Source of the DNA: Sutterella megalosphaeroides
GTDB lineage: Bacteria > Pseudomonadota > Gammaproteobacteria > Burkholderiales > Burkholderiaceae_F
Direction of reading: 5' to 3'
DNA length: 64,000 nucleotides
Assembly: GCF_003609995.1 (NCBI RefSeq)
Contig: NZ_AP018786.1
Coordinates: forward strand, 2,242,001 to 2,306,000
Part shown: positions 15,737 to 26,313 of the stretch, in pieces
Layout of the letters: every line of letters starts with the position of its first letter
Position numbering within the stretch: position 1 is the stretch's first letter
Program-made: the position numbers and the translations under genes
Notes under the pieces: generated by a model
The model's input: the letters and a program-made list of their open reading frames with translations, nothing else
Database searches by the model: none
What the model was told of the DNA's origin: nothing

Positions 15737-17584
15737 ATGATCGACGAAGAAAACTACGGCGGCCGCGAGCGCGTCAAAGCGCTCGACCTCCTCACCACGC
15801 TCCCCGAACTGCTCACCCATCATCTCGACAAGCGTCCCGACGATACGGCCTACAAGCAGTGGGATGCCTCGACGAAGAGCTGGCGCGACATCTCCTTCAA
15901 GGAAACGTTCGACGAAGTGCTGCGTTGGCGCCACGCCTTCGCGGGGCTCGGTCTCGCGCGCGGCGCCCGCGTGGCGATGCTCCTGCCCAACTGCGTCGAC
16001 GCCGTCTACTTCGACCAGTCGGCGCTCTCGAACGCGCTTGTTCCCGTGCCGCTGCACGCGATCGACACGCCCAAGTCCTCGGCCTACATCCTGAACGACT
16101 CGGGCGCCGAAGTGCTCGTGACGAACAAGAAGCTCAAGTGGAAGGGGATCCGCGAAGCGGCCGAGACGCCGAACCTCAAGCTCGTGGTAATCACGGACGA
16201 CGAGGATGCGGACGACGAAACGGGGCCGATTCCCGTTCTGAGTCTTGCGACGTGGCTCGAGCGCACGCCCCGCGCGCCGTTGCCCGAAGGGCCCAAGGCG
16301 ACGGACCTCGCCTGCCTCGTCTATACGTCGGGCACGACCGGGAACCCGAAGGGCGTGATGCTCACGCACCGCAACATCCTCTCGAACGTGCGCGGCGTTC
16401 TGCGCTCGCTCCACCCGGACGAGCACGAAACGCTCCTTTCCTTCCTGCCGCTCTCGCACACGTTCGAGCGCACGACCTCCTACTACCTCGCGCTCGGTCT
16501 CGGGTACACGACCGCCTTCAACCGCTCGATCGCGACGCTCTCGGAAGACCTGAAGACGATCCGTCCGACCGTGCTCATGTCGGTACCGCGCGTCTATGAA
16601 ATGATCTACGGAAAGCTGCGCGACGGGCTTGCGAAAAAGCCCGCGTACGTGCGCTACCTCTTCGACTGGGCGGTCGAGGCGGGGTGGCGTCGTTTCTGCC
16701 GTCAAAACGGTCTTCCCGTCGAACCCTCGGGGCGCGCCTGGCTCGACCCCTTCGTCGCGGGCTTTCTCGACCGCAAGATCGGCAAAACGCTGCGCGCCGT
16801 CTTCGGCGACCGCATTCACCTCTACATTTCGGGCGGCGCCGCCCTTTCGACCCCCGTCGCGAAGGTCTTCCTCGCGCTCGGTGTCGACATCTTCCAGGGT
16901 TACGGCATGACCGAAACGAGCCCCATCATCGCCGTCAACCGCGAGGGGTCGAACCACCCGAACACCGTCGGGCCGGCTCTTGAAAACCTCGAAGTCCGAC
17001 TCGGCGACGGGGGTGAATTGCAGGTGCGCGGTCCCTCCGTCATGCAGGGGTACTGGAACCGCGAAGACGCCACGCGCGCGATTTTCACCGACGACGGCTG
17101 GCTCAAGACGGGCGACGTGGCCGAAATCTACAGCGACGGGCACATCCGCATCACGGGCCGCATCAAGGAAATCATCGTCACGTCGACGGGTGAAAAGGTG
17201 CCGCCCTCGGACCTCGAAGCCGCGATCGAAACCGACCGCCTCTTCGCGCAGACGATGGTGGTCGGGGACGACAAGCCCTACATCGCCGCGCTTGCGGTCG
17301 TCAACCCGGAAGCCTTCAAGGCTCTGTGCGACGAACTCGGGCTCGACCCCGACGACGACGCGTCGCTCGACGCGAAGCCCGTGCGTCAGGCCGCTCTCAA
17401 GCGCATCAAGCTCGCCACGTCGGGCTTCCCGAATTACGGCGTGCCGCGTCAGGTGAAGCTCTTGCGCGAGCCCTGGTCGATCGACAACGGTCTTCTCACC
17501 CCAACCCTCAAATTGAAGCGCAACATCATCCGTCAGCGCTACGTCGACGAAATCGACGCGCTGTACGATCTCGTCGCGAAGTAA
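15737..17584 (+). CDS. Long-chain fatty-acid-CoA ligase (AMP-forming), copy 1
   Basis: A 615-residue ANL-superfamily adenylating enzyme that activates a carboxylic acid as acyl-AMP and transfers it to CoA. The start at 15737 (MIDEENYGG) is chosen by alignment with the paralogue; an upstream GTG at 15692 is possible, and neither has a strong ribosome site. Motifs: YTSGTTGNPKGVMLTH near residue 197, the GYGMTETSP adenine loop near 390, TGDVAEI near 458, and GRIKEIIVTSTGEKV near 475, whose conserved Lys is in the hinge and C-terminal domain. The length, the SFLPLSHTFERT stretch and the internal helical insert fit the FadD15/FAA1-like long-chain group. A paralogue follows 177 bases downstream. 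No beta-oxidation genes are nearby, so use in phospholipid acylation is as likely as degradation. Confidence 0.9.
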   Translation: MIDEENYGGRERVKALDLLTTLPELLTHHLDKRPDDTAYKQWDASTKSWRDISFKETFDEVLRWRHAFAGLGLARGARVAMLLPNCVDAVYFDQSALSNALVPVPLHAIDTPKSSAYILNDSGAEVLVTNKKLKWKGIREAAETPNLKLVVITDDEDADDETGPIPVLSLATWLERTPRAPLPEGPKATDLACLVYTSGTTGNPKGVMLTHRNILSNVRGVLRSLHPDEHETLLSFLPLSHTFERTTSYYLALGLGYTTAFNRSIATLSEDLKTIRPTVLMSVPRVYEMIYGKLRDGLAKKPAYVRYLFDWAVEAGWRRFCRQNGLPVEPSGRAWLDPFVAGFLDRKIGKTLRAVFGDRIHLYISGGAALSTPVAKVFLALGVDIFQGYGMTETSPIIAVNREGSNHPNTVGPALENLEVRLGDGGELQVRGPSVMQGYWNREDATRAIFTDDGWLKTGDVAEIYSDGHIRITGRIKEIIVTSTGEKVPPSDLEAAIETDRLFAQTMVVGDDKPYIAALAVVNPEAFKALCDELGLDPDDDASLDAKPVRQAALKRIKLATSGFPNYGVPRQVKLLREPWSIDNGLLTPTLKLKRNIIRQRYVDEIDALYDLVAK

Positions 17585-17642
17585 CGCGACGAGATCGATC
17601 GACGCGACGGTCGATCCGTCGACCTTCGCGTTAACCCTTAGG

Positions 17643-17670
17643 AAAGCCGGCGTTCGCGCGCCGGCTTTTT
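17643..17670 (+). terminator. Terminator after acyl-CoA ligase copy 1
   Basis: Stem GCCGGCG / CGCCGGC, 6-base loop, followed by TTTTT. It separates the two ligase paralogues into different transcripts. Confidence 0.85.
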
Positions 17671-17761
17671 CGCGACAATATTTCGCTTTCGACGCCCCCT
17701 TCGGGAAGGGCGTCGAGTCTCTCGACTTTCCCGCCCGGCCGTACCTCGGAGGAATTCCGCC

Positions 17762-19639
17762 TTGCAACCGTCCGCTCCCACCGAAGAGAACACGACGAAC
17801 GTAACGACGTGCGCTCCCTGCCCGCTTAAAACGCTTCACACCATTCCGGAAATGCTCCGCCGCACCGTGAGAGTCCATTCCGAGCGCGAAGCCTTCCGTC
17901 AGTTCGACTACCAGGAAAACGCCTGGATTTCGACCTCCTGGCACGACTTTTACGAAGGCGTCATGCGCTGGCGGCGCGCCTTTCACGCGATGGGTCTCAA
18001 GGCGGGCGACCGCGTGGCGATGCTGCTTACGAACTCGCTCGACGCCGTGACGTTCGATCAGGCGGCGCTCGCGAACGCTCTCGTTCCCGTGCCGCTTCAT
18101 GCGATCGACACGCCGGGGAGTTCCGCCTACATCCTGCGCGACAGCGGGAGCCGCTTTCTCGTGACGACCTCGCGCGCCCGCTGGAACGCCATTCGCGCGA
18201 CGGGTGAGGCACTCCCCGACCTTCGGGAAGTGGTCTTCACGAACGAGCTCGTCGACGCGCTCGACGGCACAACTCTGCTTTCGGGCGTCGAAGCGTGGCT
18301 TGCGCGCGGCAACCGCGTGGCGGACAACGAACTCTGTGCGGGTCCGGGCGCGGACGACCTCGCGGGCTTCGTTTATACGTCGGGGACGACGGGTCGCCCC
18401 AAGGGAGTCATGCTCACGCACCGCAACCTCGTCTCGAACGTGAAGCAGATTTCGAGCGTCTTCACCGTGACGGAAAAGGACCTCTTCCTGAGCTTCCTTC
18501 CCTTCTCGCACACGTTCGAGCGCACCGTCGCGCACTACGTCTCGGTCGCGCACGGCTCGGCCATGGCGTTCGCGCGATCGGTCGCGAACATCGAAAACGA
18601 CCTTACCGACGTGAAGCCCACGCTCATGTGCTCGGTGCCGCGCGTCTACGAACGGATCTATCAGAAGCTGCAGCTCGACCTCTCGAAGCGCTCCGAAGAA
18701 AAACGACGCCTCTTCGACTGGGCGCTCGAAGTGGGCTGGCGGCGCTTCTGCCGCGAGAACGACCTGCCGGTTGTCGAGTCGGAGCGCTCGGGGCTCGACG
18801 AGACGGTCGCGAAGATGCTCGACGAGGAAGTGGGCGCCGAAGTGCGCGCGCTCTTCGGGGGGCGCCTTCGTGCGACCTTTGCGGGCGGCGCTTCGCTCAA
18901 CTACACGGTCGCGAAATTCTTTTGCGCGATGGGCGTTTCCGTGCAGCAGGTCTACGGCCTCACCGAAACGAGCCCGATCGTCTCCTTCACGTCCGCGCTC
19001 AAGAACCATCCGAACTGCGTGGGGCTCCCCGTCCCCGGTACCGAAGTGCGCATCGGCGAAAACGACGAACTTCAAGTGCGCGGTCCCCAGGTCATGAAGG
19101 GCTACTGGGGCAAGCCCGCCGAAACGCGCGCGGCCTTCACCGAAGACGGCTGGTTCCGCACGGGCGACCAGGCCGACCTCACGGACGGCGGCCGCGTGCG
19201 CATCAAGGGGCGCATCAAGGAAATCATCGTCACGTCGACGGGCGAAAAGATCGCCCCCGTCGACCTCGAATTCGCCCTGCAGGAAGATCACCTCTTCGCG
19301 CAGGTCTTCGTTCTGGGCGAAAATCGCCCGTTCGTGAGCGCGCTCGTCGTTGTGGAACCCGAACGCTGGCGCGCACTCTGCGACGAAATGCAGCTCGACC
19401 CCGAGGATCCCGCCACGCTCACGAACCGCGCCATGACGCGCCTTGTGGTAAAACGCGTGCGTGCGGCCGCCAAGGACTTCCCCTCCTACGGGATTCCGCG
19501 CGCCGTGGCGATTCTGCGCGAGCCCTTCACGGTCGAGGAAGGTCTTTTGACTCCCACGATGAAGCTGCGCCGCGCCGCGATCGCGAAGCGCTACGCGCAC
19601 GAAATCGACGCGCTCTACGCGGGGCACAAGTCGGCCTGA
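17762..19639 (+). CDS. Long-chain fatty-acid-CoA ligase (AMP-forming), copy 2
   Basis: A 625-residue paralogue of the preceding gene, with the same order of motifs: YTSGTTGRPKGVMLTH, SFLPFSHTFERT, VYGLTETSP, TGDQADL and GRIKEIIVTSTGEKI. The N-terminus differs and carries a CAPCP cluster. The start is TTG at 17762, supported by GGAGG 10 bases upstream. Likely function is ATP-dependent activation of fatty acids to CoA thioesters. Differences around the substrate loop (HSEREAFRQFDYQENAW against DKRPDDTAYKQWDASTKSW) suggest a different chain-length preference, but this cannot be deduced from sequence alone. Confidence 0.9.
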   Translation: MQPSAPTEENTTNVTTCAPCPLKTLHTIPEMLRRTVRVHSEREAFRQFDYQENAWISTSWHDFYEGVMRWRRAFHAMGLKAGDRVAMLLTNSLDAVTFDQAALANALVPVPLHAIDTPGSSAYILRDSGSRFLVTTSRARWNAIRATGEALPDLREVVFTNELVDALDGTTLLSGVEAWLARGNRVADNELCAGPGADDLAGFVYTSGTTGRPKGVMLTHRNLVSNVKQISSVFTVTEKDLFLSFLPFSHTFERTVAHYVSVAHGSAMAFARSVANIENDLTDVKPTLMCSVPRVYERIYQKLQLDLSKRSEEKRRLFDWALEVGWRRFCRENDLPVVESERSGLDETVAKMLDEEVGAEVRALFGGRLRATFAGGASLNYTVAKFFCAMGVSVQQVYGLTETSPIVSFTSALKNHPNCVGLPVPGTEVRIGENDELQVRGPQVMKGYWGKPAETRAAFTEDGWFRTGDQADLTDGGRVRIKGRIKEIIVTSTGEKIAPVDLEFALQEDHLFAQVFVLGENRPFVSALVVVEPERWRALCDEMQLDPEDPATLTNRAMTRLVVKRVRAAAKDFPSYGIPRAVAILREPFTVEEGLLTPTMKLRRAAIAKRYAHEIDALYAGHKSA

Positions 19640-21424
<1,785 letters not shown>

Positions 21425-21437
21425 TCGCACGCCGACG

Positions 21438-21462
21438 AAAGGAGGAGCCGCGCTCCTCCTTT
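21438..21462 (+). terminator. Terminator after guaB
   Basis: Stem AAAGGAGGAGC / GCTCCTCCTTT with a very short loop directly after guaB. The T tract is only three long and belongs to the stem. Confidence 0.6.
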
Positions 21463-21471
21463 CCCGCACGA

Positions 21472-21520
21472 CGCCCGAGCGGTTTCCGCACAAGGAAACC
21501 CGCCCGGGCGTTCTTGTTTT
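21472..21520 (+). terminator. Second hairpin terminator between guaB and guaA
   Basis: A 16-base arm CGCCCGAGCGGTTTCC pairs with GGAAACCCGCCCGGGCG, followed by TTCTTGTTTT. Two terminators in series suggest guaA has its own promoter between about 21520 and 21700. Confidence 0.65.
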
Positions 21521-21705
21521 CCGAGCCGCGTACGCTTCGCCGAGGGGCTTCTACGAGAAAGCCCCGATGCGGAACTGTTACAATACGTGCCGTTCCGCGC
21601 GGGGCTTTCAGGCCCCCCTGTTTCTCTCCGCCGAGCGCCCCGACGGCGCGCGCCGGACGAGACCGCACCGGTTTTTCAACTCTCCCTACGGATCCGACTA
21701 TTCCT

Positions 21706-23271
21706 ATGTCTCACGACCGTATTCTCATCCTCGACTTCGGCAGCCAGGTGACGCAGCTCATCGCCCGTCGCGTGCGCGAAGCGCACGTCTACTGCGAAGT
21801 GCATCCGAACGACGTCTCCGCCGACTTCATTCGCGAATTCAACCCGAAGGGCATCATCCTCTCGGGCTCGCACATGAGCGCCTATGAAGAAAGCAACGAC
21901 CAGGCGAGCCCCGCCGTCTTCGAAGCCGGCGTGCCCGTTCTCGGCATTTGCTACGGCATGCAGACGATGGCCCAGCAGCTCGGCGGTCGCGTTGAAAGCG
22001 GCACGAAGCGCGAATTCGGTTACGCCGAAGTGCGCGCTCACGGTCATACCCGTCTGCTCGAAGGCATCGAAGACTTCAAGACCGAAGACGGTCACGGCAT
22101 GCTCAAGGTCTGGATGTCGCACGGCGACAAGGTGACCGAACTGCCCCCGGGCTTCAAGGTGATGTGCTCGACCCCTTCGTGCCCGATCGCCGGCATGTGC
22201 AACGAAGAAAAGGGCTTCTACGCGCTTCAGTTCCACCCCGAAGTCACCCACACGGTGAAGGGGCGCGAAATGCTCGAGCGCTTCGTCATCGACATTTGCA
22301 AGTGCTCGCCCGACTGGGTCATGGGCAACTACATCGAAGAAGCCGTGGCGTCGATCCGCGAACAGGTGGGCGACGAAGAAGTCATCCTCGGCCTCTCGGG
22401 CGGCGTCGACAGCTCGGTTGCCGCCGCGCTCATCCACCGCGCCATCGGTTCGAAGCTCACCTGCGTCTTTGTCGATAACGGCCTGCTGCGCAAGAACGAA
22501 CGCGAACAGGTTCGTGAAACGTTCGAAAAGAACATGGGCCTCAAGCTCATCGTCGTCGATGCCGTGGATCGCTTCATGAACGCCCTTGCCGGCGTGACCG
22601 ATCCCGAACAGAAGCGCAAGATCATCGGCCGCGAATTCGTGGAAATCTTCCAGGAAGAAGCCTCGAAGCTCACCGCCGCCAAGTGGCTCGCTCAGGGCAC
22701 GATCTACCCGGACGTCATCGAGTCCGCGGGCGCCAAGACGAAGAAGGCGAAGACCATCAAGTCGCACCACAACGTGGGCGGCCTCCCCGACACGCTTCAC
22801 CTGAAGCTTCTCGAGCCGCTGCGCTCCCTCTTCAAGGACGAAGTCCGCGAACTCGGCGTCGAACTCGGCCTTCCCGCCGAAATGGTCTACCGTCACCCCT
22901 TCCCGGGTCCCGGTCTCGGCGTTCGCATCCTCGGTGAAGTGAAGCGCGAATACGCCGACCTTCTGCGCGAAGCCGACGCCATCTTCATCGAAGAACTGCG
23001 CGCCGCCGATCTCTACGACAAGGTGAGCCAGGCGTTCGTCGTCTTCCTCCCCGTGAAGTCCGTGGGCGTCATGGGCGACGGCCGCACCTACGAATGGGTC
23101 GTGAGCCTGCGCTGCGTCGAAACGTCCGACTTCATGACCGCGCACTGGAGCCACCTCCCCTACGATCTCCTCGGCAAGGTCTCGAACCGAATCATCAATG
23201 AAGTCCGCGGTATCAACCGCGTTGTTTACGATGTCTCGGGTAAGCCCCCCGCCACGATCGAGTGGGAGTGA
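21706..23271 (+). CDS. guaA: GMP synthase (glutamine-hydrolysing)
   Basis: A 521-residue two-domain enzyme that aminates XMP to GMP. The N-terminal class I glutaminase has the nucleophile elbow GICYGMQ (Cys82) and the FHPEVTHT histidine/glutamate end near residue 185. The ATP-pyrophosphatase P-loop is [15 protein letters not shown] near residue 228. The C-terminal dimerisation part ends with the standard KPPATIEWE. The start at 21706 ([14 protein letters not shown]) is set by homology; the frame is open further upstream to 21514. A strong terminator follows. Confidence 0.98.
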   Translation: MSHDRILILDFGSQVTQLIARRVREAHVYCEVHPNDVSADFIREFNPKGIILSGSHMSAYEESNDQASPAVFEAGVPVLGICYGMQTMAQQLGGRVESGTKREFGYAEVRAHGHTRLLEGIEDFKTEDGHGMLKVWMSHGDKVTELPPGFKVMCSTPSCPIAGMCNEEKGFYALQFHPEVTHTVKGREMLERFVIDICKCSPDWVMGNYIEEAVASIREQVGDEEVILGLSGGVDSSVAAALIHRAIGSKLTCVFVDNGLLRKNEREQVRETFEKNMGLKLIVVDAVDRFMNALAGVTDPEQKRKIIGREFVEIFQEEASKLTAAKWLAQGTIYPDVIESAGAKTKKAKTIKSHHNVGGLPDTLHLKLLEPLRSLFKDEVRELGVELGLPAEMVYRHPFPGPGLGVRILGEVKREYADLLREADAIFIEELRAADLYDKVSQAFVVFLPVKSVGVMGDGRTYEWVVSLRCVETSDFMTAHWSHLPYDLLGKVSNRIINEVRGINRVVYDVSGKPPATIEWE

Positions 23272-23306
23272 CCCCATTAGGTTCTAAGACGTTCTGAGAA
23301 GAACCC

Positions 23307-23342
23307 AAACCCCTGAGATGCCCCGGCGCTCAGGGGTTTTCA
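23307..23342 (+). terminator. Terminator after guaA
   Basis: Stem CCCCTGAG / CTCAGGGG, 11-base loop, then TTTTC. It marks the left border of the accessory island. Confidence 0.85.
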
Positions 23343-23366
23343 ATTGTCAACCGAGCCGCCCGTCCG

Positions 23367-23430
23367 GGCGGCACACGCAAGGCCCCGTGCGCGTTCTCCT
23401 ACATGGGATGCGGAGCCTTGCGCGTGCCAA
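23367..23430. repeat. Long imperfect inverted repeat after guaA
   Basis: Arms GGCACACGCAAGGCCCCG and CGGAGCCTTGCGCGTGCC pair at 16 of 18 positions around a loop of about 28 bases. It lies between the guaA terminator and the small gene at 23565. It could be a small structured RNA or a remnant of a mobile element; nothing more can be said. Confidence 0.5.
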
Positions 23431-23513
23431 CTCACAACCGGAAGATCACGGCAAACGCGTCAACAATGATGTTTTCAGTAAAACACCAACAAGCGCATGC
23501 CGATTGGAGCGTA

Positions 23514-23535
23514 GCAACTTAAAGTTGCCTACAAT
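23514..23535 (+). promoter_or_regulatory. Palindrome and -10 element before the 68-residue gene
   Basis: GCAACTTAAAGTTGC (23514-23528) is a perfect 15-bp palindrome. It is followed directly by TACAAT (23530-23535), a good -10 hexamer 30 bases before the start codon. The layout suggests a repressor site overlapping the promoter. Confidence 0.5.
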
Positions 23536-23564
23536 ACCTTCAGCTATATTCCAAGGAGGTTTTC

Positions 23565-23771
23565 ATGACTTCCGTCCTGCGGATTCTCGCGAACGGCATG
23601 GCTGCCCTGGGTAGCCCCTTGATTACAAAGGGGTATCCTGAAAACAGTCGCACGCCGTTCTCCGATGACAGACGACGACTGCTCGCGGACTATCGACGAG
23701 TCGAGCGTGATCTTCGAAGAAGCATCGACAAAGTGAAGCAAGAGAATGCCTCGGAAACACACAGCCGTTGA
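23565..23771 (+). CDS. Small basic hypothetical protein, 68 aa
   Basis: Supported by a perfect AAGGAGG 6 bases before the ATG, a plausible -10, and a hairpin after the stop. It has no recognised domain. The N-terminal third is mildly hydrophobic (VLRILANGMAALGSPLI). The C-terminal part is a charged helix (DDRRRLLADYRRVERDLRRS). The layout resembles the 78-residue protein at 26848-27084: a short hydrophobic N-terminus, a Pro-rich middle, then an acidic/basic helix with D-x-R-S/R-x-V. The two lie on either side of the transposase gene and may be paralogues. Function unknown. Confidence 0.65.
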   Translation: MTSVLRILANGMAALGSPLITKGYPENSRTPFSDDRRRLLADYRRVERDLRRSIDKVKQENASETHSR

Positions 23772-24105
23772 GTTGCAAGATCGAGTTTCCTGAAAACTCG
23801 GGGGGGTTTCATCTTGCACAACATTCGAAGAGGTCTTGAGAGGGCATGGGCAGCCGTTCACTCGCAACGGTTTTTGTAACGGTCTTTTTTCAGGGTCAAT
23901 TTCCCTGCGACACAGGGGATCAACAGGGCGCAACCAAAAACCGCGCAAACGCCGCCAGAAGCACCCAAAAAGACCGTTACGAAAAAGCTAAAACCCCCTT
24001 AACTCACGATTTACAGGAAGATCGGAGGTCCTGAAACACCGTTACCGATCGATCCCCCGATCGGGGCGGACTCAATGCCGAAGACGAGCGAGCCCTTGCG
24101 TTTTC
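23772..24105. other. Left flank of the transposase gene
   Basis: About 330 bases without a gene. It contains an inverted pair: TTTTTGTAACGGTCTTTTT at 23871-23889 and AAAAAGACCGTTACG from 23968, about 80 bases apart. One arm of the insertion sequence should end in this stretch, but I could not match a terminal repeat to the right flank by eye. Confidence 0.45.
23774..23818 (+). terminator. Nested hairpin after the 68-residue gene
   Basis: Outer stem TGCAAGAT / ATCTTGCA encloses an inner stem GAGTTT / AAACTC and a run of G. It overlaps the end of the small gene region and has no T tract; it may stabilise or terminate the transcript. Confidence 0.4.
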
Positions 24106-25880
24106 TCAGGCCGTGACGCCGAGCAACCGCAAGAAGAGTTCGTCGCGTCGGGTTGTCTCCGTCGTCCAGCTCGCGGACTGCTTGCCTCCCGTTGCGGTGA
24201 TGAAATCGATGCAACGGAACCGGTCCAAAATCCCGATCAGCGAAGTTTCCTCGAGCCACGAGCGGAGCTCCATCTCGAGCCCCAATTCGTCCTTCGACTT
24301 CGCAGGCTCGGGGGTGCCGAGCTTCGCCCGGAGGTCGAGGATCCGCTTCGTCAGAAAGCCGTGGTATCCCAGACCGACAAACTGAGCGAACTGGCGGCCG
24401 CGGAGGCTTTCCGGACGCGGCCTTCTCGGCTCGTTCCCGTTGAAACCCTCCTTGTAGGTTGCGAAGAGTTCCTCGGTCTTCTCGCGGGCACGGTAGACTT
24501 CGAGCGCCTCGAACGGATCCTTGATCGCGTTGCTGACGAGGATGAAGTAACCCCGGTACCGCTTCGTCTTTTGGATTTCCGCCATATTGAACCCGACCTT
24601 GACGCCCTTCGCGGTGCGGGCCACGGTGAGGTAGCAATCGATCAGCTTCTGAGCGGACGGCCGGAACTCCTCGATTCCGTTCTCCAGATCCTCCTTGAGG
24701 GAGAGGAGCTCCAGGCGCATGCGCTGCTCGTGTTCGGGAGCCTCCGCCAGATTATGAAAGACATGCACATAGAGCCGGCGGGAGCACTTCTCGGTCTCGC
24801 CGACGGCGTTCCGGCCGCCGGGCCGTCGGCGCACGGTGGCGAACTCGCGCGTGCGGGTGTGCTTTACGCCGCTCACCTCGGCGTCGAACGGGCAGATATT
24901 GGCGAAATCCGAGAGCTCGTCTCGCGCCGCATCGATCTCGTCGCGCACCCAGCTGTCCGCGTTGCTCGCCGGCATGAGGAACTTCACACGATCGCGGGCG
25001 AAGTGCGTGAGGATCTCCTGACTGTAGAGGCCGTCGTCGACCACGGTGACGGGAGACGGCAACCCGAGAACTTCAAGCTGCCGCAGCGCATTGACGAGCG
25101 CGACATTGTCGGGAATGTTTCCCGGCTGCTTGACAAACGCCACGGGCTCTCGGCTCTTGGTCGAATAGAGCACGAGGAGCTTGACCGTGTCGAGAGCGAG
25201 CAGGGGCCCCTTCGGGCCGGCGCGCTCGGCGCGCCGCCGGAAATAGGACTGAACGCCGGACTCGTCCCGCCCGACGGTATCGAAGAGCTCGCCGCAGACG
25301 TCTTCCGTCATCGGGTACGCGTACGGGAGCGGATTCATGATCTGCCAGTCGGCGAGCCGAGTCAGAGCGGCTCCGTCCGTTGCAAGCCAGTAGCGCGCAA
25401 CGGATGCGAGCTTGAGCGCATCTTCCTCGCCGAAGCTGAGGAGCAGGTCTTGGTCGATGCCCGATTCGCGGCCGGTCCATTCGAGGATGGCACAAAGGCC
25501 GAAGTGCGTGCGCTCCGCCTCGACGACCGTCTTCTTACCCTCAGAAGCTTTCTTTCGAGGGCGTGTCGGGACCATTTCTTCCGTTCCGGCCGGGATCTTG
25601 CCCAAAAGTCGGGTAGAGAGCGTCTTCGTTTTCCGTGCCTTGGGGTCGTACCCGGTGATGCGCTCATACACGTAGACATCACCATTGGGGCGGCGTTCTC
25701 GTCGCGTCCCGACATGCTGTTTCCCGGTCAAAGCTCGTCCCATGATTCAACCCCTATAGTGAGCGCTTATTTTATTGTACATACACTATTGAAGTTAAGA
25801 AAAAAGCCCTTAAATTTCAAGGACTTTTTCAGGCTTTAGCCAGTCCCCTCGACTTTTAAGATGGGGGCATAATCCGACTT
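23990..25880 (-). mobile_element. IS1634-family insertion sequence (limits approximate)
   Basis: The element is defined by its intact transposase at 24106-25743. Terminal inverted repeats could not be fixed by reading, so the limits are estimates from the neighbouring hairpins and AT-rich flanks. A hairpin at about 25801-25830 (AAAAAGCCCTT / AAGGACTTTTT) lies just outside the transposase start, where it could block incoming transcription. The insertion interrupts an island of small genes, not a recognisable coding sequence. Confidence 0.55.
24106..25743 (-). CDS. IS1634-family DDE transposase
   Basis: A 545-residue transposase that looks intact. The N-terminal part YVYERITGYDPKARK is typical of the IS1634/IS4-like group. 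The acidic triad can be placed at LLALDTVKLL (first Asp), VTVVDDGLYS (second Asp) and the Y-x2-R-x3-E-x6-K signature in YRAREKTEELFATYK near residue 423 (Glu). A large beta-strand insertion separates the second Asp from the Glu, as in the IS4 superfamily. Being full length with all three acidic residues, it may still be active. The start ATG at 25743 has no strong ribosome site, which is common for transposases. Confidence 0.9.
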   Translation of the reverse strand: MGRALTGKQHVGTRRERRPNGDVYVYERITGYDPKARKTKTLSTRLLGKIPAGTEEMVPTRPRKKASEGKKTVVEAERTHFGLCAILEWTGRESGIDQDLLLSFGEEDALKLASVARYWLATDGAALTRLADWQIMNPLPYAYPMTEDVCGELFDTVGRDESGVQSYFRRRAERAGPKGPLLALDTVKLLVLYSTKSREPVAFVKQPGNIPDNVALVNALRQLEVLGLPSPVTVVDDGLYSQEILTHFARDRVKFLMPASNADSWVRDEIDAARDELSDFANICPFDAEVSGVKHTRTREFATVRRRPGGRNAVGETEKCSRRLYVHVFHNLAEAPEHEQRMRLELLSLKEDLENGIEEFRPSAQKLIDCYLTVARTAKGVKVGFNMAEIQKTKRYRGYFILVSNAIKDPFEALEVYRAREKTEELFATYKEGFNGNEPRRPRPESLRGRQFAQFVGLGYHGFLTKRILDLRAKLGTPEPAKSKDELGLEMELRSWLEETSLIGILDRFRCIDFITATGGKQSASWTTETTRRDELFLRLLGVTA

Positions 25881-26102
25881 TTATGTTTACCAGAGCCGTA
25901 AATTAAAACAAGAGGGTATGATTAGACCGCTCGCGCCTCCCGCGCCCGCCGCTCCGCGCGGGCCCCTCCACCTTAGCCCCCGCTAACGCATCAGTCCGGC
26001 ATACCGCATCACGAAAAACAAAAGGCAGCCTCATTGGGCTGCCCCCTGGAGTAACCCTCCCGGACACAAAAACCCTGACACTCCCGAGAACATTGATCAT
26101 TA
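25744..26102. other. Right flank of the transposase gene
   Basis: About 360 bases. Contains the IS end, a hairpin at 25801-25830, and the terminator of the hydrophobic peptide gene (26013-26043). A 77-residue minus-strand frame (25903-26136) overlaps the peptide gene out of frame and has no ribosome site; it was not called. Confidence 0.5.
26013..26043 (-). terminator. Terminator of the hydrophobic peptide transcript
   Basis: Stem GGCAGCC / GGCTGCC with a 6-base loop, followed on the minus strand by TTTTGTTTTT. It lies 60 bases after the peptide stop codon, giving a transcript of roughly 200-300 bases. Confidence 0.8.
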
Positions 26103-26207
26103 TCAAGAGAACACAAGAAAATAGCAGAACCAACAAATAACGATCGCCGCTATAAAAGCCACGATTGTACTCAAGGTATCTAAAAGTGCCTCTAGAAATT
26201 TAAACAT
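26103..26207 (-). CDS. 34-residue hydrophobic peptide (possible toxin-like membrane peptide)
   Basis: A small gene, too short for most callers. It starts at ATG 26207 with GGGGGTG 3 bases upstream and ends with TGA at 26103. The peptide begins MFKFLEALLD and continues as one membrane helix, STIVAFIAAIVICWFCYFLV, with almost no charge in the second half. Codon use (TTA, ATA, AGT, TGT) is unlike the GC-rich neighbours and points to transfer. It has its own strong terminator. It is divergent from a HicB-like gene 106 bases away. Size, hydrophobicity and setting resemble type I toxin peptides, but no antisense RNA was identified. Function is inferred, not shown. Confidence 0.6.
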   Translation of the reverse strand: MFKFLEALLDTLSTIVAFIAAIVICWFCYFLVFS

Positions 26208-26313
26208 GGTCACCCCCGTGTCCTGCAACAAGAAGCGCCGATAACCCAAAGCCCTCCCCGGAAGTCGTCGGCGAGGCATTAGCGCAAGGCAATCACCTCC
26301 GAGGAGATTTTAT

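Noticed and set aside
23544-23948. A 134-codon minus-strand frame opposite the 68-residue gene
   Set aside because: No ribosome site and an erratic composition; the plus-strand gene has a perfect ribosome site and promoter elements.
25903-26136. A 77-residue minus-strand frame beginning with a hydrophobic stretch
   Set aside because: It overlaps the 34-residue peptide gene out of frame, has no ribosome site, and continues through the terminator hairpin into a Gly/Arg-rich tail.
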